From Bacillus massiliigorillae (GTDB lineage: Bacteria > Bacillota > Bacilli > Bacillales > DSM-1321), in contig NZ_HG428749.1 of assembly GCF_000380245.2 (NCBI RefSeq), positions 1 to 61,133 of the forward strand: 61,133 nt of DNA. The letters run 5' to 3'. Below are positions 35,701 to 44,308 of this stretch, piece after piece (the stretch's first letter is position 1; each line of letters opens with the position of its first letter). Made by a program: the position numbers and the translations under genes. The notes beneath the pieces were generated by a model, which saw only the letters and a list, made by a program, of their open reading frames with translations, did not search any database and was not told where the DNA came from.

Positions 35701-36359
35701 CCTGAGTTACGGAATGCTTCTAATACTTCAAGACGTTTAATTGCTCTTGTACGACGTTGTCCTTGAGCAGTTTTTAATTCTTCTTTTAATTGTTCCACTT
35801 CTTTTTCTGTATCAATATCAGATAGAAGTTTGCGAATAGCTTCTGCACCCATCGCAGCTTGGAACTTGTTACCGTATTTCTCGCGATACGCGCGGTACTC
35901 TTTCTCAGAAAGAAGTTGCTTCTTCTCTAAAGAAGTTGCTCCTGATTCAGTTACCACATAAGAAGCAAAATAGATTACTTCTTCAAGCGCACGAGGGGAC
36001 ATGTCTAAGACAAGTCCCATACGGCTTGGGATTCCTTTGAAATACCATATATGTGATACTGGTGCTGCTAGTTCGATATGTCCCATACGTTCACGACGAA
36101 CTTTTGCTCTCGTTACTTCAACTCCACAACGATCACAAACTACGCCTTTATAGCGAACTCTTTTATATTTTCCACAGTGACATTCCCAGTCCTTAGTTGG
36201 ACCGAAGATTCTTTCACAGAACAGACCATCTTTTTCTGGTTTTAAAGTACGATAGTTAATAGTTTCTGGCTTCTTCACTTCACCAAATGACCAAGAACGA
36301 ATCTTGTCAGGTGATGCAAGACCTATTTTCATATACTCAAAATTATTTACATCCAGCAA
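32760..36359 (-). CDS. rpoC: RNA polymerase beta' subunit
   Basis: This 1199-aa protein begins MLDVNNFEYMKIGLASPDKI. The N-terminal zinc ribbon (CHCGKYKRVRYKGVVCDRCG), the catalytic magnesium loop NADFDGD, the bridge helix and trigger loop region (GEPGTQLTMRTFHTGG), and the second zinc site (CGTDRG ... CNTRHGVCKKCYG) are all present. It uses a TTG start preceded by GGGAGG, as in B. subtilis, 64 nt after rpoB. Confidence 0.99.
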   Translation of the reverse strand: MLDVNNFEYMKIGLASPDKIRSWSFGEVKKPETINYRTLKPEKDGLFCERIFGPTKDWECHCGKYKRVRYKGVVCDRCGVEVTRAKVRRERMGHIELAAPVSHIWYFKGIPSRMGLVLDMSPRALEEVIYFASYVVTESGATSLEKKQLLSEKEYRAYREKYGNKFQAAMGAEAIRKLLSDIDTEKEVEQLKEELKTAQGQRRTRAIKRLEVLEAFRNSGNEPSWMILDVLPVIPPELRPMVQLDGGRFATSDLNDLYRRVINRNNRLKRLLDLGAPSIIVQNEKRMLQEAVDALIDNGRRGRPVTGPGNRPLKSLSHMLKGKQGRFRQNLLGKRVDYSGRSVIVVGPNLKMYQCGLPKEMAIELFKPFVMKELVGKGLAHNIKSAKRKIERLQPEVWDVLESVIKEHPVLLNRAPTLHRLGIQAFEPTLVEGRAIRLHPLVCTAYNADFDGDQMAVHVPLSSEAQAEARLLMLAAQNILNPKDGKPVVTPSQDMVLGNYYLTLERENAVGEGMVFNDTNEALLAYQNGYVHLHTRVAVRASSLQNQTFTEEQNNQLLMTTVGKLVFNEILPKTFPYINEPTKENLEVKTPERFFIEKGENVVEAIKAQPLNEPFKKGILGNIIAEVFKRFKITETSKMLDKMKDLGFKYSTKAGITVGVADIVVLEEKTQIIHDAQVKVDNVLKQFRRGLITEEERYDRVISIWSAAKDVIQGKLMKSLNRSNPIFIMSDSGARGNASNFTQLAGMRGLMANPAGRIIELPIKSSFREGLTVLEYFISTHGARKGLADTALKTADSGYLTRRLVDVAQDVIVRDDDCGTDRGLLVSALKDGTETIEALEERLIGRYARKTIKHPETGEVIVPENGLITEDLAIYIEKVGIEQVWIRSAFTCNTRHGVCKKCYGRNLATGQEVEVGEAVGIIAAQSIGEPGTQLTMRTFHTGGVAGDDITQGLPRIQEIFEARNPKGLAHISEIDGIVVSITEGKDKQQEIAVQGVVETRSYTVPYTARLKVGVNSEIKRGQELTEGSIDPKELLKVKDTLAVQEYLLKEVQKVYRMQGVEIGDKHIEVMVRQMLRKIRVIDAGETDVLPGTLLDIHQFTEANTSALLTGKAPATGRPVLLGITKASLETDSFLSAASFQETTRVLTDAAIKGKRDELLGLKENVIIGKLVPAGTGMPRYRKAVPVFVEDQEKETQPVE

Positions 36360-36423
36360 GGGGCCGACCTCCCTTTTAGATTCCAGGTTTTACCCTTTTT
36401 GCGTAAGGCTCGTGCAATTGTGC

Positions 36424-39400
36424 TTACTTTGTTGTATTAACTTCTGTTTCAACAACTGGCGCTTTCGATTCCGACTCTAATGACAATGCATCTGATTGGT
36501 TAACATCATCTTCATCTTCTAAATCACGCATTTCTATTTCTTTATCATCGCTAGAAAGGATCTTAACATCCAATCCTAAGCTTTGAAGTTCTTTCATTAA
36601 TACTTTAAATGATTCTGGAACGCCTGGTTCCGGAACATTTTCACCTTTAACAATCGCTTCATAAGTCTTAACACGTCCAACAACGTCATCCGACTTAACT
36701 GTAAGAATTTCTTGAAGTGTGTATGCCGCACCGTATGCTTCAAGTGCCCATACCTCCATCTCACCGAAACGTTGTCCACCGAACTGAGCTTTACCACCAA
36801 GTGGTTGCTGAGTTACAAGTGAGTATGGTCCTGTTGAACGAGCGTGAAGCTTATCATCAACCATGTGCGCTAGTTTGATCATGTACATGATACCAACAGA
36901 TACACGGTTATCGAATGGCTCACCTGTTCTTCCGTCATAAAGAATTGTTTTAGCATCGCGTGCCATTCCAGCTTCTTCAATTGTTGACCATACGTCTTCC
37001 TCTGTTGCTCCATCAAATACTGGTGATGCAACATGAATACCTAAGTAGCGTGCAGCCATACCTAAGTGTAGCTCAAGCACCTGACCGATATTCATACGAG
37101 AAGGTACACCCTGCGGGTTAAGCATGATATCAATTGGCGTTCCATCTGGTAAATAAGGCATATCTTCTTCTGGAAGAATACGTGAGATAACACCCTTGTT
37201 ACCATGTCGTCCGGCCATTTTATCACCAGCAGAGATTTTACGTTTTTGTACGATATATGCGCGAACAAGTTGATTTACTCCCGGAGGAAGCTCGTCTCCA
37301 TCTTCGCGGTTAAATACTTTAACATCAAGGACAATACCGCCACCGCCGTGTGGTACGCGTAATGATGTATCACGTACTTCACGTGCTTTCTCACCAAAGA
37401 TTGCATGAAGTAGACGTTCTTCAGCAGTAAGTTCTGTTACACCTTTAGGTGTTACTTTACCTACTAGTAAGTCTCCATCTTTTACTTCAGCACCGATACG
37501 AATGATTCCTCTTTCATCAAGGTTTCTAAGCGCATCTTCTCCGACGTTCGGAATGTCACGAGTAATTTCTTCAGGTCCTAGCTTCGTATCACGAGACTCT
37601 GATTCGTATTCTTCAATATGAATTGAAGTATATACGTCATCTTTAACAAGACGCTCACTCATAATGATGGCATCCTCATAGTTATATCCGTCCCATGTCA
37701 TGAAACCAATTAACACGTTACGGCCAAGAGCTAATTCACCCTTCTCCATAGATGGACCATCTGCTAGAATTTCACCTTTTACTACACGATCCCCAACACT
37801 TACAATTGGGCGTTGGTTGTAACAAGTACCTTGGTTCGAACGAATGTACTTCAACATACGATACTTATCAAGGTTACCTTTTGTTTCAACACCGTCAACT
37901 TCTGTTACACGACGAACCCAAACTTCACGAGATTCAACATGTTCTACAATACCAGGATGCTTACAGATTACTGCAGCTCCAGAGTCTTTTGCAGATACAT
38001 ATTCCATCCCTGTACCTACGATAGGTGCTTCAGGTTGCATTAATGGAACAGCTTGACGTTGCATGTTCGCTCCCATTAGGGCACGGTTAGAGTCATCATT
38101 CTCTAAGAAAGGAATACAAGCTGTTGCTGCTGATACTACCTGTTTAGGTGATACGTCCATGTAGTCAACACGATCATTTGGAACAACCGTATTTTCACCA
38201 CGGAAACGAGCAACTACTTCATCATCTAGGAATGTGCCGTCATCTGATAGACGAACGTTCGCTTGTGCTACTACATAATTGTCTTCCTCATCAGCAGTTA
38301 AGTAGTCGATACGATCCGTTACTTTTCCTGTTTCAGGGTCAACTTTTCTATATGGCGTTTCGATAAAACCAAAACGATTTACTTTTGCATAACTAGACAA
38401 TGAGTTGATCAAACCAATGTTTGGTCCCTCTGGAGTCTCGATAGGACACATACGACCGTAGTGAGAATAATGAACGTCACGCACTTCCATACCAGCGCGT
38501 TCACGCGTTAAACCACCAGGTCCTAATGCAGATAGACGACGTTTATGCGTTAACTCTGCAAGTGGATTCGTTTGATCCATGAATTGCGATAATTGAGAGC
38601 TTCCGAAGAATTCTTTAATAGACGCAATAACAGGACGAATATTAATTAATTGCTGTGGTGTAATTGTGTTCGTATCTTGAATTGACATTCTTTCACGAAC
38701 AACACGCTCCATACGAGATAAACCAATACGGAATTGATTTTGAAGCAATTCACCAACAGAACGTAAACGACGGTTACCAAGATGATCGATATCATCTGTA
38801 TCGCCTACTGAATGTAATAGATTAAAGAAGTAACTAATAGATGCAATGATATCTGCAGGAGTGATATTTTTAATCTCTTCTGTGATATTAGCATTACCAA
38901 TAATATTAATTACCTTTTCTCCATCATCCGTAGATGAGTAGATTTTAATAGATTGCAGTAATACATCATCTTCAACTACTCCACCAAAAGGTTTGAATGT
39001 CTTAAATCCAATACCTTCTTCTAAGAATGGAAGAATGCGATCAAGATTACGACGATCTAAAACCGTATCTTTTTCTACAATGATTTCACCAGTCTCAGGA
39101 TCAACCAATGTTTCAGCAATACGCTGACCGAATAAACGGTTTTTAATATGAAGCTTTTTATTTATTTTATAGCGGCCAACATTCGCTAAATCATAACGTT
39201 TAGGATCAAAGAAGCGAGATACTAATAGACTTTTCGCATTCTCTACTGTTGGTGGTTCGCCTGGTCGTAAGCGCTCGTAAATCTCGATAAGCGCTTTTTC
39301 AGTGCTTTCCGTGTTGTCTTTTTCAAGAGTATTACGTAAGTATTCGTTCTCACCGATAAGATCGATAATTTCTTGATCAGAACCAAAGCCTAGTGAACGT

Positions 39401-39987
39401 AACAATACAGTTACAGGCAGCTTTCTAGTACGATCAATACGAACATAAACAACATCTTTCGCATCTGTTTCATACTCTAACCATGCACCACGGTTAGGAA
39501 TAACAGTTGCTGTAAAGCCTTGCTTACCATTTTTGTCTACTTTTTTACTAAAGTATACACTTGGTGAACGCACTAACTGTGATACAATTACACGTTCTGC
39601 ACCATTTACAATAAATGTACCTGTTTCCGTCATTAGAGGGAAATCGCCCATGAATACATCTTGGTCTTTTACTTCCCCTGTCTCTTTATTAACAAGACGG
39701 ACTTTCACACGTAGAGGCGCTGAATAAGTTACATCGCGCTCTTTAGATTCTTCTACTGAATACTTAGGATCACCTAAGCTGTAATCGATGAATTCCAGCG
39801 ATAGGTTTCCTGTGAAATCCTCAATTGGAGAAATATCTTTAAACATTTCTCTTAAGCCTTCATCCAAGAAATTTTGGTAAGAAGCTGTTTGGATTTCGAT
39901 AAGATTTGGTAATTCTAGCACCTCGCTAATGCGTGCATAACTTCTGCGTTGGCGGTGTCGTCCATACTGAACAAGTTGACCTGTCAA
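36424..39987 (-). CDS. rpoB: RNA polymerase beta subunit
   Basis: This 1187-aa protein begins MTGQLVQYGRHRQRRSYARI with a TTG start at 39987, 6 nt after GAGGGGTGA; the frame opens three codons earlier with a GTG inside that ribosome-binding region. The rifampicin region (SSQLSQFMDQTNPLAELTHK, then RRLSALGPGG) is wild type, predicting rifampicin sensitivity. The C-terminus ends in a variable acidic tail of about 45 residues. Confidence 0.99.
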   Translation of the reverse strand: MTGQLVQYGRHRQRRSYARISEVLELPNLIEIQTASYQNFLDEGLREMFKDISPIEDFTGNLSLEFIDYSLGDPKYSVEESKERDVTYSAPLRVKVRLVNKETGEVKDQDVFMGDFPLMTETGTFIVNGAERVIVSQLVRSPSVYFSKKVDKNGKQGFTATVIPNRGAWLEYETDAKDVVYVRIDRTRKLPVTVLLRSLGFGSDQEIIDLIGENEYLRNTLEKDNTESTEKALIEIYERLRPGEPPTVENAKSLLVSRFFDPKRYDLANVGRYKINKKLHIKNRLFGQRIAETLVDPETGEIIVEKDTVLDRRNLDRILPFLEEGIGFKTFKPFGGVVEDDVLLQSIKIYSSTDDGEKVINIIGNANITEEIKNITPADIIASISYFFNLLHSVGDTDDIDHLGNRRLRSVGELLQNQFRIGLSRMERVVRERMSIQDTNTITPQQLINIRPVIASIKEFFGSSQLSQFMDQTNPLAELTHKRRLSALGPGGLTRERAGMEVRDVHYSHYGRMCPIETPEGPNIGLINSLSSYAKVNRFGFIETPYRKVDPETGKVTDRIDYLTADEEDNYVVAQANVRLSDDGTFLDDEVVARFRGENTVVPNDRVDYMDVSPKQVVSAATACIPFLENDDSNRALMGANMQRQAVPLMQPEAPIVGTGMEYVSAKDSGAAVICKHPGIVEHVESREVWVRRVTEVDGVETKGNLDKYRMLKYIRSNQGTCYNQRPIVSVGDRVVKGEILADGPSMEKGELALGRNVLIGFMTWDGYNYEDAIIMSERLVKDDVYTSIHIEEYESESRDTKLGPEEITRDIPNVGEDALRNLDERGIIRIGAEVKDGDLLVGKVTPKGVTELTAEERLLHAIFGEKAREVRDTSLRVPHGGGGIVLDVKVFNREDGDELPPGVNQLVRAYIVQKRKISAGDKMAGRHGNKGVISRILPEEDMPYLPDGTPIDIMLNPQGVPSRMNIGQVLELHLGMAARYLGIHVASPVFDGATEEDVWSTIEEAGMARDAKTILYDGRTGEPFDNRVSVGIMYMIKLAHMVDDKLHARSTGPYSLVTQQPLGGKAQFGGQRFGEMEVWALEAYGAAYTLQEILTVKSDDVVGRVKTYEAIVKGENVPEPGVPESFKVLMKELQSLGLDVKILSSDDKEIEMRDLEDEDDVNQSDALSLESESKAPVVETEVNTTK

Positions 39988-40197
39988 CAGATTCACCCCT
40001 CAAATCAAGCGTTATTAAGGATCTATTATCTTAAGGAATATCGAAATATTCTCCTAAGACAAAAAGAAAATGGTTTTATTTCAAAACCACAATTCACATA
40101 AAACGAACTATTATTTTATATATATTTCCCACTTATTCATGTTTTATACGATTAAATTTAGAGAATTTGAGTAGAAACTATATATATGCATTTTATA

Positions 40198-40226
40198 ATA
40201 TTAACATAGCCCTAAATTAGAGTCAA
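40198..40226 (-). promoter_or_regulatory. Putative sigma-A promoter of rpoB-rpoC
   Basis: TTGACT (40221-40226) and TAATAT (40198-40203) with a 17-nt spacer lie on the minus strand. The -35 box overlaps the stop codon of the upstream methyltransferase gene. The resulting rpoB leader would be about 200 nt. Confidence 0.55.
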
Positions 40227-40828
40227 TTTTTTTTAGAAACAAGTATATAATAACCCTTCTTCTTCACTGCTACTTCAACGTTACCGAATAACGATTCCAT
40301 CTTTTCCATGGCAGAAGGCGCACCTTGTTTCTTTTGGATAACTACCCAAAGTTCGCCGCCTGAACATAAGTGATCATAACTCTTTGTAAAGATTTCATGA
40401 ACAACACTTTTCCCTGCTCGAATAGGAGGATTCGTTAAAATAGCTGCAAAGGATGTATTCGTTACTCCTTCTAAAACATTACTCTCGTATATTTTTACAT
40501 TAGATATTCCATTAGAAGCTGCATTGTCTTTCGCAAGCTCAATCGCTCTCGCATTTACATCAACCATTTCAACTACTAAATCTTGATAAGCGTTTGCTAA
40601 GCTAAGTCCAATTGGACCATAACCACACCCCACATCTAGTAGTCCGCCTTCTACATCATCTGGATAAGTAAAAGTTTCTATTAACAAGCGCGAACCAAAG
40701 TCCACTTCTTTCTTCGAGAAAACCCCGTTATCAGTTTTAAAACGGAAGTTCTTCCCTCTGAGAGTAAATTCCCAGTATTTCGGATTACTTTCCGTGCTGG
40801 GATTTTTGGAATAATAATGATTTGTCAA
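40223..40828 (-). CDS. RsmC-type class I methyltransferase (YbxB)
   Basis: This 201-aa S-adenosylmethionine-dependent methyltransferase carries the SAM-binding motif LLDVGCGYGPIGL and the catalytic motif NPPIRAGK, typical of the RsmC/RlmG family that methylates guanine N2 in rRNA. The Bacillus homologue at this locus is YbxB. It is preceded by AAGGAGG and lies between rplL and rpoB, the standard position. The exact rRNA target in Bacilli is not established by sequence. Confidence 0.93.
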   Translation of the reverse strand: MTNHYYSKNPSTESNPKYWEFTLRGKNFRFKTDNGVFSKKEVDFGSRLLIETFTYPDDVEGGLLDVGCGYGPIGLSLANAYQDLVVEMVDVNARAIELAKDNAASNGISNVKIYESNVLEGVTNTSFAAILTNPPIRAGKSVVHEIFTKSYDHLCSGGELWVVIQKKQGAPSAMEKMESLFGNVEVAVKKKGYYILVSKKN

Positions 40829-40926
40829 AGGACACTCCTCCTTTAGAAAGGATTAATGGAAGTTTAGATAATTAGTGGTGAAGCAACGGAGAACATCTTT
40901 ATCTTAGCAGTTCGCAAGACTTAAGG

Positions 40927-40961
40927 CAAAAAAAGCTCGCTGAATCCAGCGAGCTTTTTTT
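40927..40961 (-). terminator. Terminator after rplL
   Basis: AAAAGCTCGCTG, a short loop, CAGCGAGCTTTTTTT on the minus strand, just after the rplL stop. Confidence 0.9.
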
Positions 40962-40969
40962 AAGCAATA

Positions 40970-41335
40970 TTACTTAACTTCAACGTTTGCTCCAACTTCT
41001 TCAAGTTTAGCTTTAAGTTCTTCAGCTTCTTCTTTAGAAACGCCTTCTTTAAGTGCTTTTGGAGCGTTATCAACGATTTCTTTTGCTTCTTTAAGTCCAA
41101 GACCTGTAACTTCACGTACAACCTTGATAACTTTGATTTTTTGGTCGCCAGCAGATGCTAGAACAACGTCAAATTCAGTTTTTTCAGCAGCAGCGTCTCC
41201 GCCTGCAGCTCCGCCCATCATTGCTACTGGTGCAGCAGCTGTTACGCCAAACTCTTCTTCGATCGCTTTTACAAGGTCATTTAGTTCTAAAACAGTCATA
41301 TTTTTAACTGCTTCGATGATTTGTTCTTTAGTCAT
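40970..41335 (-). CDS. rplL: 50S ribosomal protein bL12 (L7/L12)
   Basis: This 121-aa stalk protein has an N-terminal dimerisation helix (MTKEQIIEAVKNMTVLELND), an Ala/Gly-rich hinge (about residues 38-55) and the C-terminal factor-binding domain with IKVIKVVREVTGLGLKEAK. It recruits translational GTPases. The ATG at 41335 follows AGGAGG; 12 extra upstream codons in the open frame are spacer. Confidence 0.98.
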   Translation of the reverse strand: MTKEQIIEAVKNMTVLELNDLVKAIEEEFGVTAAAPVAMMGGAAGGDAAAEKTEFDVVLASAGDQKIKVIKVVREVTGLGLKEAKEIVDNAPKALKEGVSKEEAEELKAKLEEVGANVEVK

Positions 41336-41395
41336 TATATTGTTCCTCCTAATAGTAATTTTCATGGTCAAACATATTCAAATGCAACGTAGTAA

Positions 41396-41896
41396 TTACG
41401 CGCCTTGTTCTTCTTTTTGATCTGCAACTGCTTTAGTTGCAAGAGCAAGATTACGAATTGGTGCTTGAAGTACGCTAAGCAACATAGAAAGAAGACCTTC
41501 ACGTGATGGAAGTTCAGCAAGAGCTTTAACTTCTTCTTGAGTAGCAACGTTACCTTCGATAACACCTGCTTTAATTTCTAAAGCCTCGTGTTTTTTAGCG
41601 AAATCGTTAAGGATTTTCGCAGGTGCAACTACATCTTCGTTTGAAAATGCGATTGCATTTGGACCAGTAAGAGCTTCGTTTAATGCAGATAGCTCAACTG
41701 AATCAGCAGCAAGACGTGTAAGTGAGTTTTTGTAGACTTTGAATTCTACTCCAGCCTCACGAAGTTGTTTACGAAGTTCAGTAACTTCAGCAACATTTAG
41801 TCCACGGTAGTCAACAACGATTGTTGATTTACTCGCTTTCATCTTGTCGGCGATTTCTGATACGATCTGTTTTTTTGCTTCAATAGCACTGCTCAT
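41396..41896 (-). CDS. rplJ: 50S ribosomal protein uL10
   Basis: This 166-aa stalk base protein starts MSSAIEAKKQIVSEIADKMK; its C-terminal helix anchors L12 dimers. It is preceded by AGGAGG and by a 250-nt leader with the L10-leader signature, so the L10-L12 complex probably controls its own transcript. Confidence 0.98.
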   Translation of the reverse strand: MSSAIEAKKQIVSEIADKMKASKSTIVVDYRGLNVAEVTELRKQLREAGVEFKVYKNSLTRLAADSVELSALNEALTGPNAIAFSNEDVVAPAKILNDFAKKHEALEIKAGVIEGNVATQEEVKALAELPSREGLLSMLLSVLQAPIRNLALATKAVADQKEEQGA

Positions 41897-41934
41897 GGTT
41901 TACACCTCCTGTATATTTGCTTAAAAATACATTT

Positions 41935-42090
41935 ATACCGGTTAAAAAGAAAACCCTCAAATCTTAAACGAGACATGAGGGTAGTAAATTCCAGAACACA
42001 GTCAAATGACTATATATATCGAAATTACCTCGGCAGGATATTAAGTTCTAAATAGAACACCTACTGTCTACGGTACAAATGTTATTCATT
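41935..42090 (-). ncRNA. L10 leader upstream of rplJ
   Basis: The minus-strand leader has the conserved segment CCGTAGACAGTAGGTG (complement of about 42059-42074) followed by further stems. It ends in a terminator-like hairpin (CCCTCA/TGAGGG, about 41944-41986) followed by TTTTCTTTTT. This arrangement is the known L10 leader of Bacilli, in which L10-L12 binding favours the attenuator. Confidence 0.82.
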
Positions 42091-42152
42091 TTTTCAACAA
42101 AAATGATTATATAACATTCATCCTATGAATGTCAAATGCATTTTTTCGTTGA

Positions 42153-42842
42153 TTAGAAAGTAGAAGGATCTACTTTAATTCCAGGGCCCATTGTAGAAGT
42201 TACAGTTACATTTTTCATGTAAGTACCTTTTGCAGCCGCAGGTTTAACTTTTAATAAAGTTTCGTTGATTGCAGCAAAGTTTTCAACTAATTTGTTGTCT
42301 TCGAAAGAAACTTTACCGATTGGAACATGGATGTTACCAGCTTTATCAACACGGTATTCAACTTTACCAGCTTTGATTTCGTTAACAGCTTTAGTTACAT
42401 CGAAAGTAACAGTTCCTGTTTTAGGGTTTGGCATTAAACCTTTAGGTCCTAATACACGACCAAGTTTACCAACTTCACCCATCATGTCAGGTGTAGCAAC
42501 GATTACATCAAATTCAAACCAACCTTTTTGGATTTGAGCGATGTAGTCTGTATCGCCTACGTAGTCAGCACCAGCAGCTTCAGCTTCTTTAGCTTTCTCA
42601 CCTTTAGCGAATACTAATACGCGTTGAGTTTTACCAGTTCCATTCGGAAGAACTAAAGCTCCACGAATTTGTTGGTCAGCTTTCTTAGGATCTACTCCAA
42701 GACGGAAAGCAACCTCAACTGTTGCGTCAAACTTAGTAAAGTTTGTTTTCTTTACTAATTCGATAGCTTCAACAGCAGTATAAGCTTTTGTTTTATCAAC
42801 AAGCTTTACAGCTTCTGCATATTTCTTACTTTTTTTAGCCAT
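42153..42842 (-). CDS. rplA: 50S ribosomal protein uL1
   Basis: This 229-aa stalk protein begins MAKKSKKYAEAVKLVDKTKA and contains GPKGLMPNPKTGTVT. It is a primary 23S binder at the E-site stalk. The ATG at 42842 follows AGGAGG; the frame extends 27 codons upstream into the rplK-rplA spacer, which I exclude. Confidence 0.98.
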   Translation of the reverse strand: MAKKSKKYAEAVKLVDKTKAYTAVEAIELVKKTNFTKFDATVEVAFRLGVDPKKADQQIRGALVLPNGTGKTQRVLVFAKGEKAKEAEAAGADYVGDTDYIAQIQKGWFEFDVIVATPDMMGEVGKLGRVLGPKGLMPNPKTGTVTFDVTKAVNEIKAGKVEYRVDKAGNIHVPIGKVSFEDNKLVENFAAINETLLKVKPAAAKGTYMKNVTVTSTMGPGIKVDPSTF

Positions 42843-42956
42843 TTTAAATCCTCCTAATAATGTGGTTTTAACGGTATAAGCCTCCCACGAAAAAGGTTGC
42901 GAATAACCATATGAAATCCGCAACCCCGTAGAAACGTTTAACTATTTCACAAAGGA

Positions 42957-43382
42957 TTAGTCTTCGATGACAATACCCATGCTACGTGCAGTACCTTCAA
43001 CCATGCGCATTGCAGACTCAACGTTTGCAGCGTTTAGGTCAGGCATTTTAGTTTCAGCAATCTCACGCACCTTGTCGCGTTTAACTGTTGCAACTTTTTT
43101 ACGATTTGGTTCACCAGAACCAGACTCAATTCCAGCCGCTTTTTTAAGTAAAACAGCAGCAGGTGGAGTTTTCGTAATGAATGTAAATGAACGGTCTTCG
43201 AAAACCGTAATTTCTACAGGAATGATAAGACCAGCTTGTTCTGCAGTACGAGCGTTGAACTCTTTACAGAAACCCATGATGTTAACACCTGCTTGACCTA
43301 GTGCTGGACCAACTGGTGGAGCTGGATTAGCTTTAGCTGCAGGAATCTGAAGTTTTACAATCTTGATAACTTTTTTAGCCAC
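42957..43382 (-). CDS. rplK: 50S ribosomal protein uL11
   Basis: This 141-aa protein begins MAKKVIKIVKLQIPAAKANP (GTG start at 43382 behind AAGGAGG) and contains PPVGPALGQAGVNIMGF, the Pro-rich thiostrepton-site region. It binds the GTPase-associated centre and is needed for RelA-type activation. It is the first gene of rplK-rplA. Confidence 0.98.
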   Translation of the reverse strand: MAKKVIKIVKLQIPAAKANPAPPVGPALGQAGVNIMGFCKEFNARTAEQAGLIIPVEITVFEDRSFTFITKTPPAAVLLKKAAGIESGSGEPNRKKVATVKRDKVREIAETKMPDLNAANVESAMRMVEGTARSMGIVIED

Positions 43383-43483
43383 GAGACACACCTCCTTAAA
43401 GTCCGTGATGTGGTAATAGGGGCTCGTTCCCCTCCCACTCATATATTCTTTATATTATTGAAATAAAGAACTAAACAATTGTT

Positions 43484-43515
43484 CAGGTCTCTAATCATTG
43501 AGACATACTGACCTA
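43484..43515 (-). promoter_or_regulatory. Hairpin in the rplK leader
   Basis: GTCTC (43487-43491) pairs with GAGAC (43500-43504), and an alternative outer pairing AGGTC/GACCT can form, giving two competing stems in the rplK 5' UTR. This may be the L11 feedback site, but I cannot confirm resemblance to the rRNA target. Confidence 0.35.
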
Positions 43516-43519
43516 GGAA

Positions 43520-43548
43520 ATTTTATCATTTCTATAGCTAGATAGCAA
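43520..43548 (-). promoter_or_regulatory. Sigma-A promoter of rplK-rplA
   Basis: TTGCTA (43543-43548) and TAAAAT (43520-43525) on the minus strand with a 17-nt spacer, directly after nusG. Confidence 0.65.
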
Positions 43549-43560
43549 GTTTTTTTCTCA

Positions 43561-44094
43561 TTATAATTTTTCGACTTGGTTAAAATCTAGTTCTACCTTC
43601 GTGTCACGACCGAACATATTAACTAAAACTTTCAGTTTTGCCTTATCTCCATCAAGCTCTTCAATTGTACCTGAGTATGAAGCAAATGGACCTTCTTTAA
43701 TTGTCACTGTTTCACCAAGTTCATAATCTGTTTCAAAGCGTTTCTCATCCATACCCATTTGTTTCAGTAGTGCTACTACTTCTTCAGGTAAAAGTGGAGT
43801 TGGCTTTGAACCTGAACCTGCTGATCCAACGAAACCAGTTACACCTGGTGTATTACGAACAACATACCAAGAATCATCTGTCATGATGATTTCTACAAGA
43901 ACATAACCAGGGAAAACTTTCTTCTTCACTACTTTTTTCTTACCGTTTTTGATCTCTGTTTCTTCCTCTTCAGGAACTACCACTCGGAAAATCTTATCTT
44001 GCATTCCCATAGATTCTACACGTTTTTCCAAGTTTGCTTTTACTTTATTCTCATAACCAGAATAAGTGTGTACAACATACCAATTCTTTTCCAT
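43561..44094 (-). CDS. nusG: Transcription elongation/pausing factor NusG
   Basis: This 177-aa protein has an N-terminal NGN domain (MEKNWYVVHTYSGYENKVKA ... FPGYVLVEI) and a C-terminal KOW domain (KEGPFASYSGTIEEL). It binds RNA polymerase and stimulates sequence-specific pausing in Bacilli. The ATG at 44094 has no Shine-Dalgarno within 15 nt; a strong AGGGAGG lies 24 nt upstream, separated by a perfect 15-nt hairpin (44102-44116). Confidence 0.98.
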   Translation of the reverse strand: MEKNWYVVHTYSGYENKVKANLEKRVESMGMQDKIFRVVVPEEEETEIKNGKKKVVKKKVFPGYVLVEIIMTDDSWYVVRNTPGVTGFVGSAGSGSKPTPLLPEEVVALLKQMGMDEKRFETDYELGETVTIKEGPFASYSGTIEELDGDKAKLKVLVNMFGRDTKVELDFNQVEKL

Positions 44095-44101
44095 TTAATT
44101 C

Positions 44102-44125
44102 AGGACGTTACGTCCTTCCCTCCCT
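44102..44125 (-). promoter_or_regulatory. nusG ribosome-binding site with hairpin spacer
   Basis: Minus strand: AGGGAGG (44125-44119), two bases, then AGGACG-TAA-CGTCCT (44116-44102), then GAATTAA and ATG. If the hairpin folds, 9 unpaired nt separate the Shine-Dalgarno from the start, the optimal distance. Without folding the distance is 24 nt, far too long. Confidence 0.65.
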
Positions 44126-44207
44126 GCCTTAAATTCATCTAATTAGGCTTAAAAATATTAAAACTCATATAACAAATCATCAATCGATTGTTTATTTTTC
44201 CCAAATT

Positions 44208-44233
44208 AAAAAACCCGTTTACCGGGCTTTTTT
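44208..44233 (-). terminator. Terminator-like hairpin between secE and nusG
   Basis: Minus strand AAAAAAGCCCGGTAAACGGG followed by six T residues. The GC core is short (CCCG/CGGG) but flanked by A/T pairs. It should at least attenuate read-through from secE into nusG. Confidence 0.65.
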
Positions 44234-44308
44234 ATACATCTTATTCTATCACTATTATGACTATTTTACGAATAACTTATTCAATACCGGTAACAAATTA
44301 CCTCTGAG

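Noticed and set aside
36424..39987. Rifampicin-resistance changes in rpoB, and streptomycin-resistance change in rpsL
   Set aside because: The rifampicin cluster and the rpsL Lys56 loop both read as wild type.
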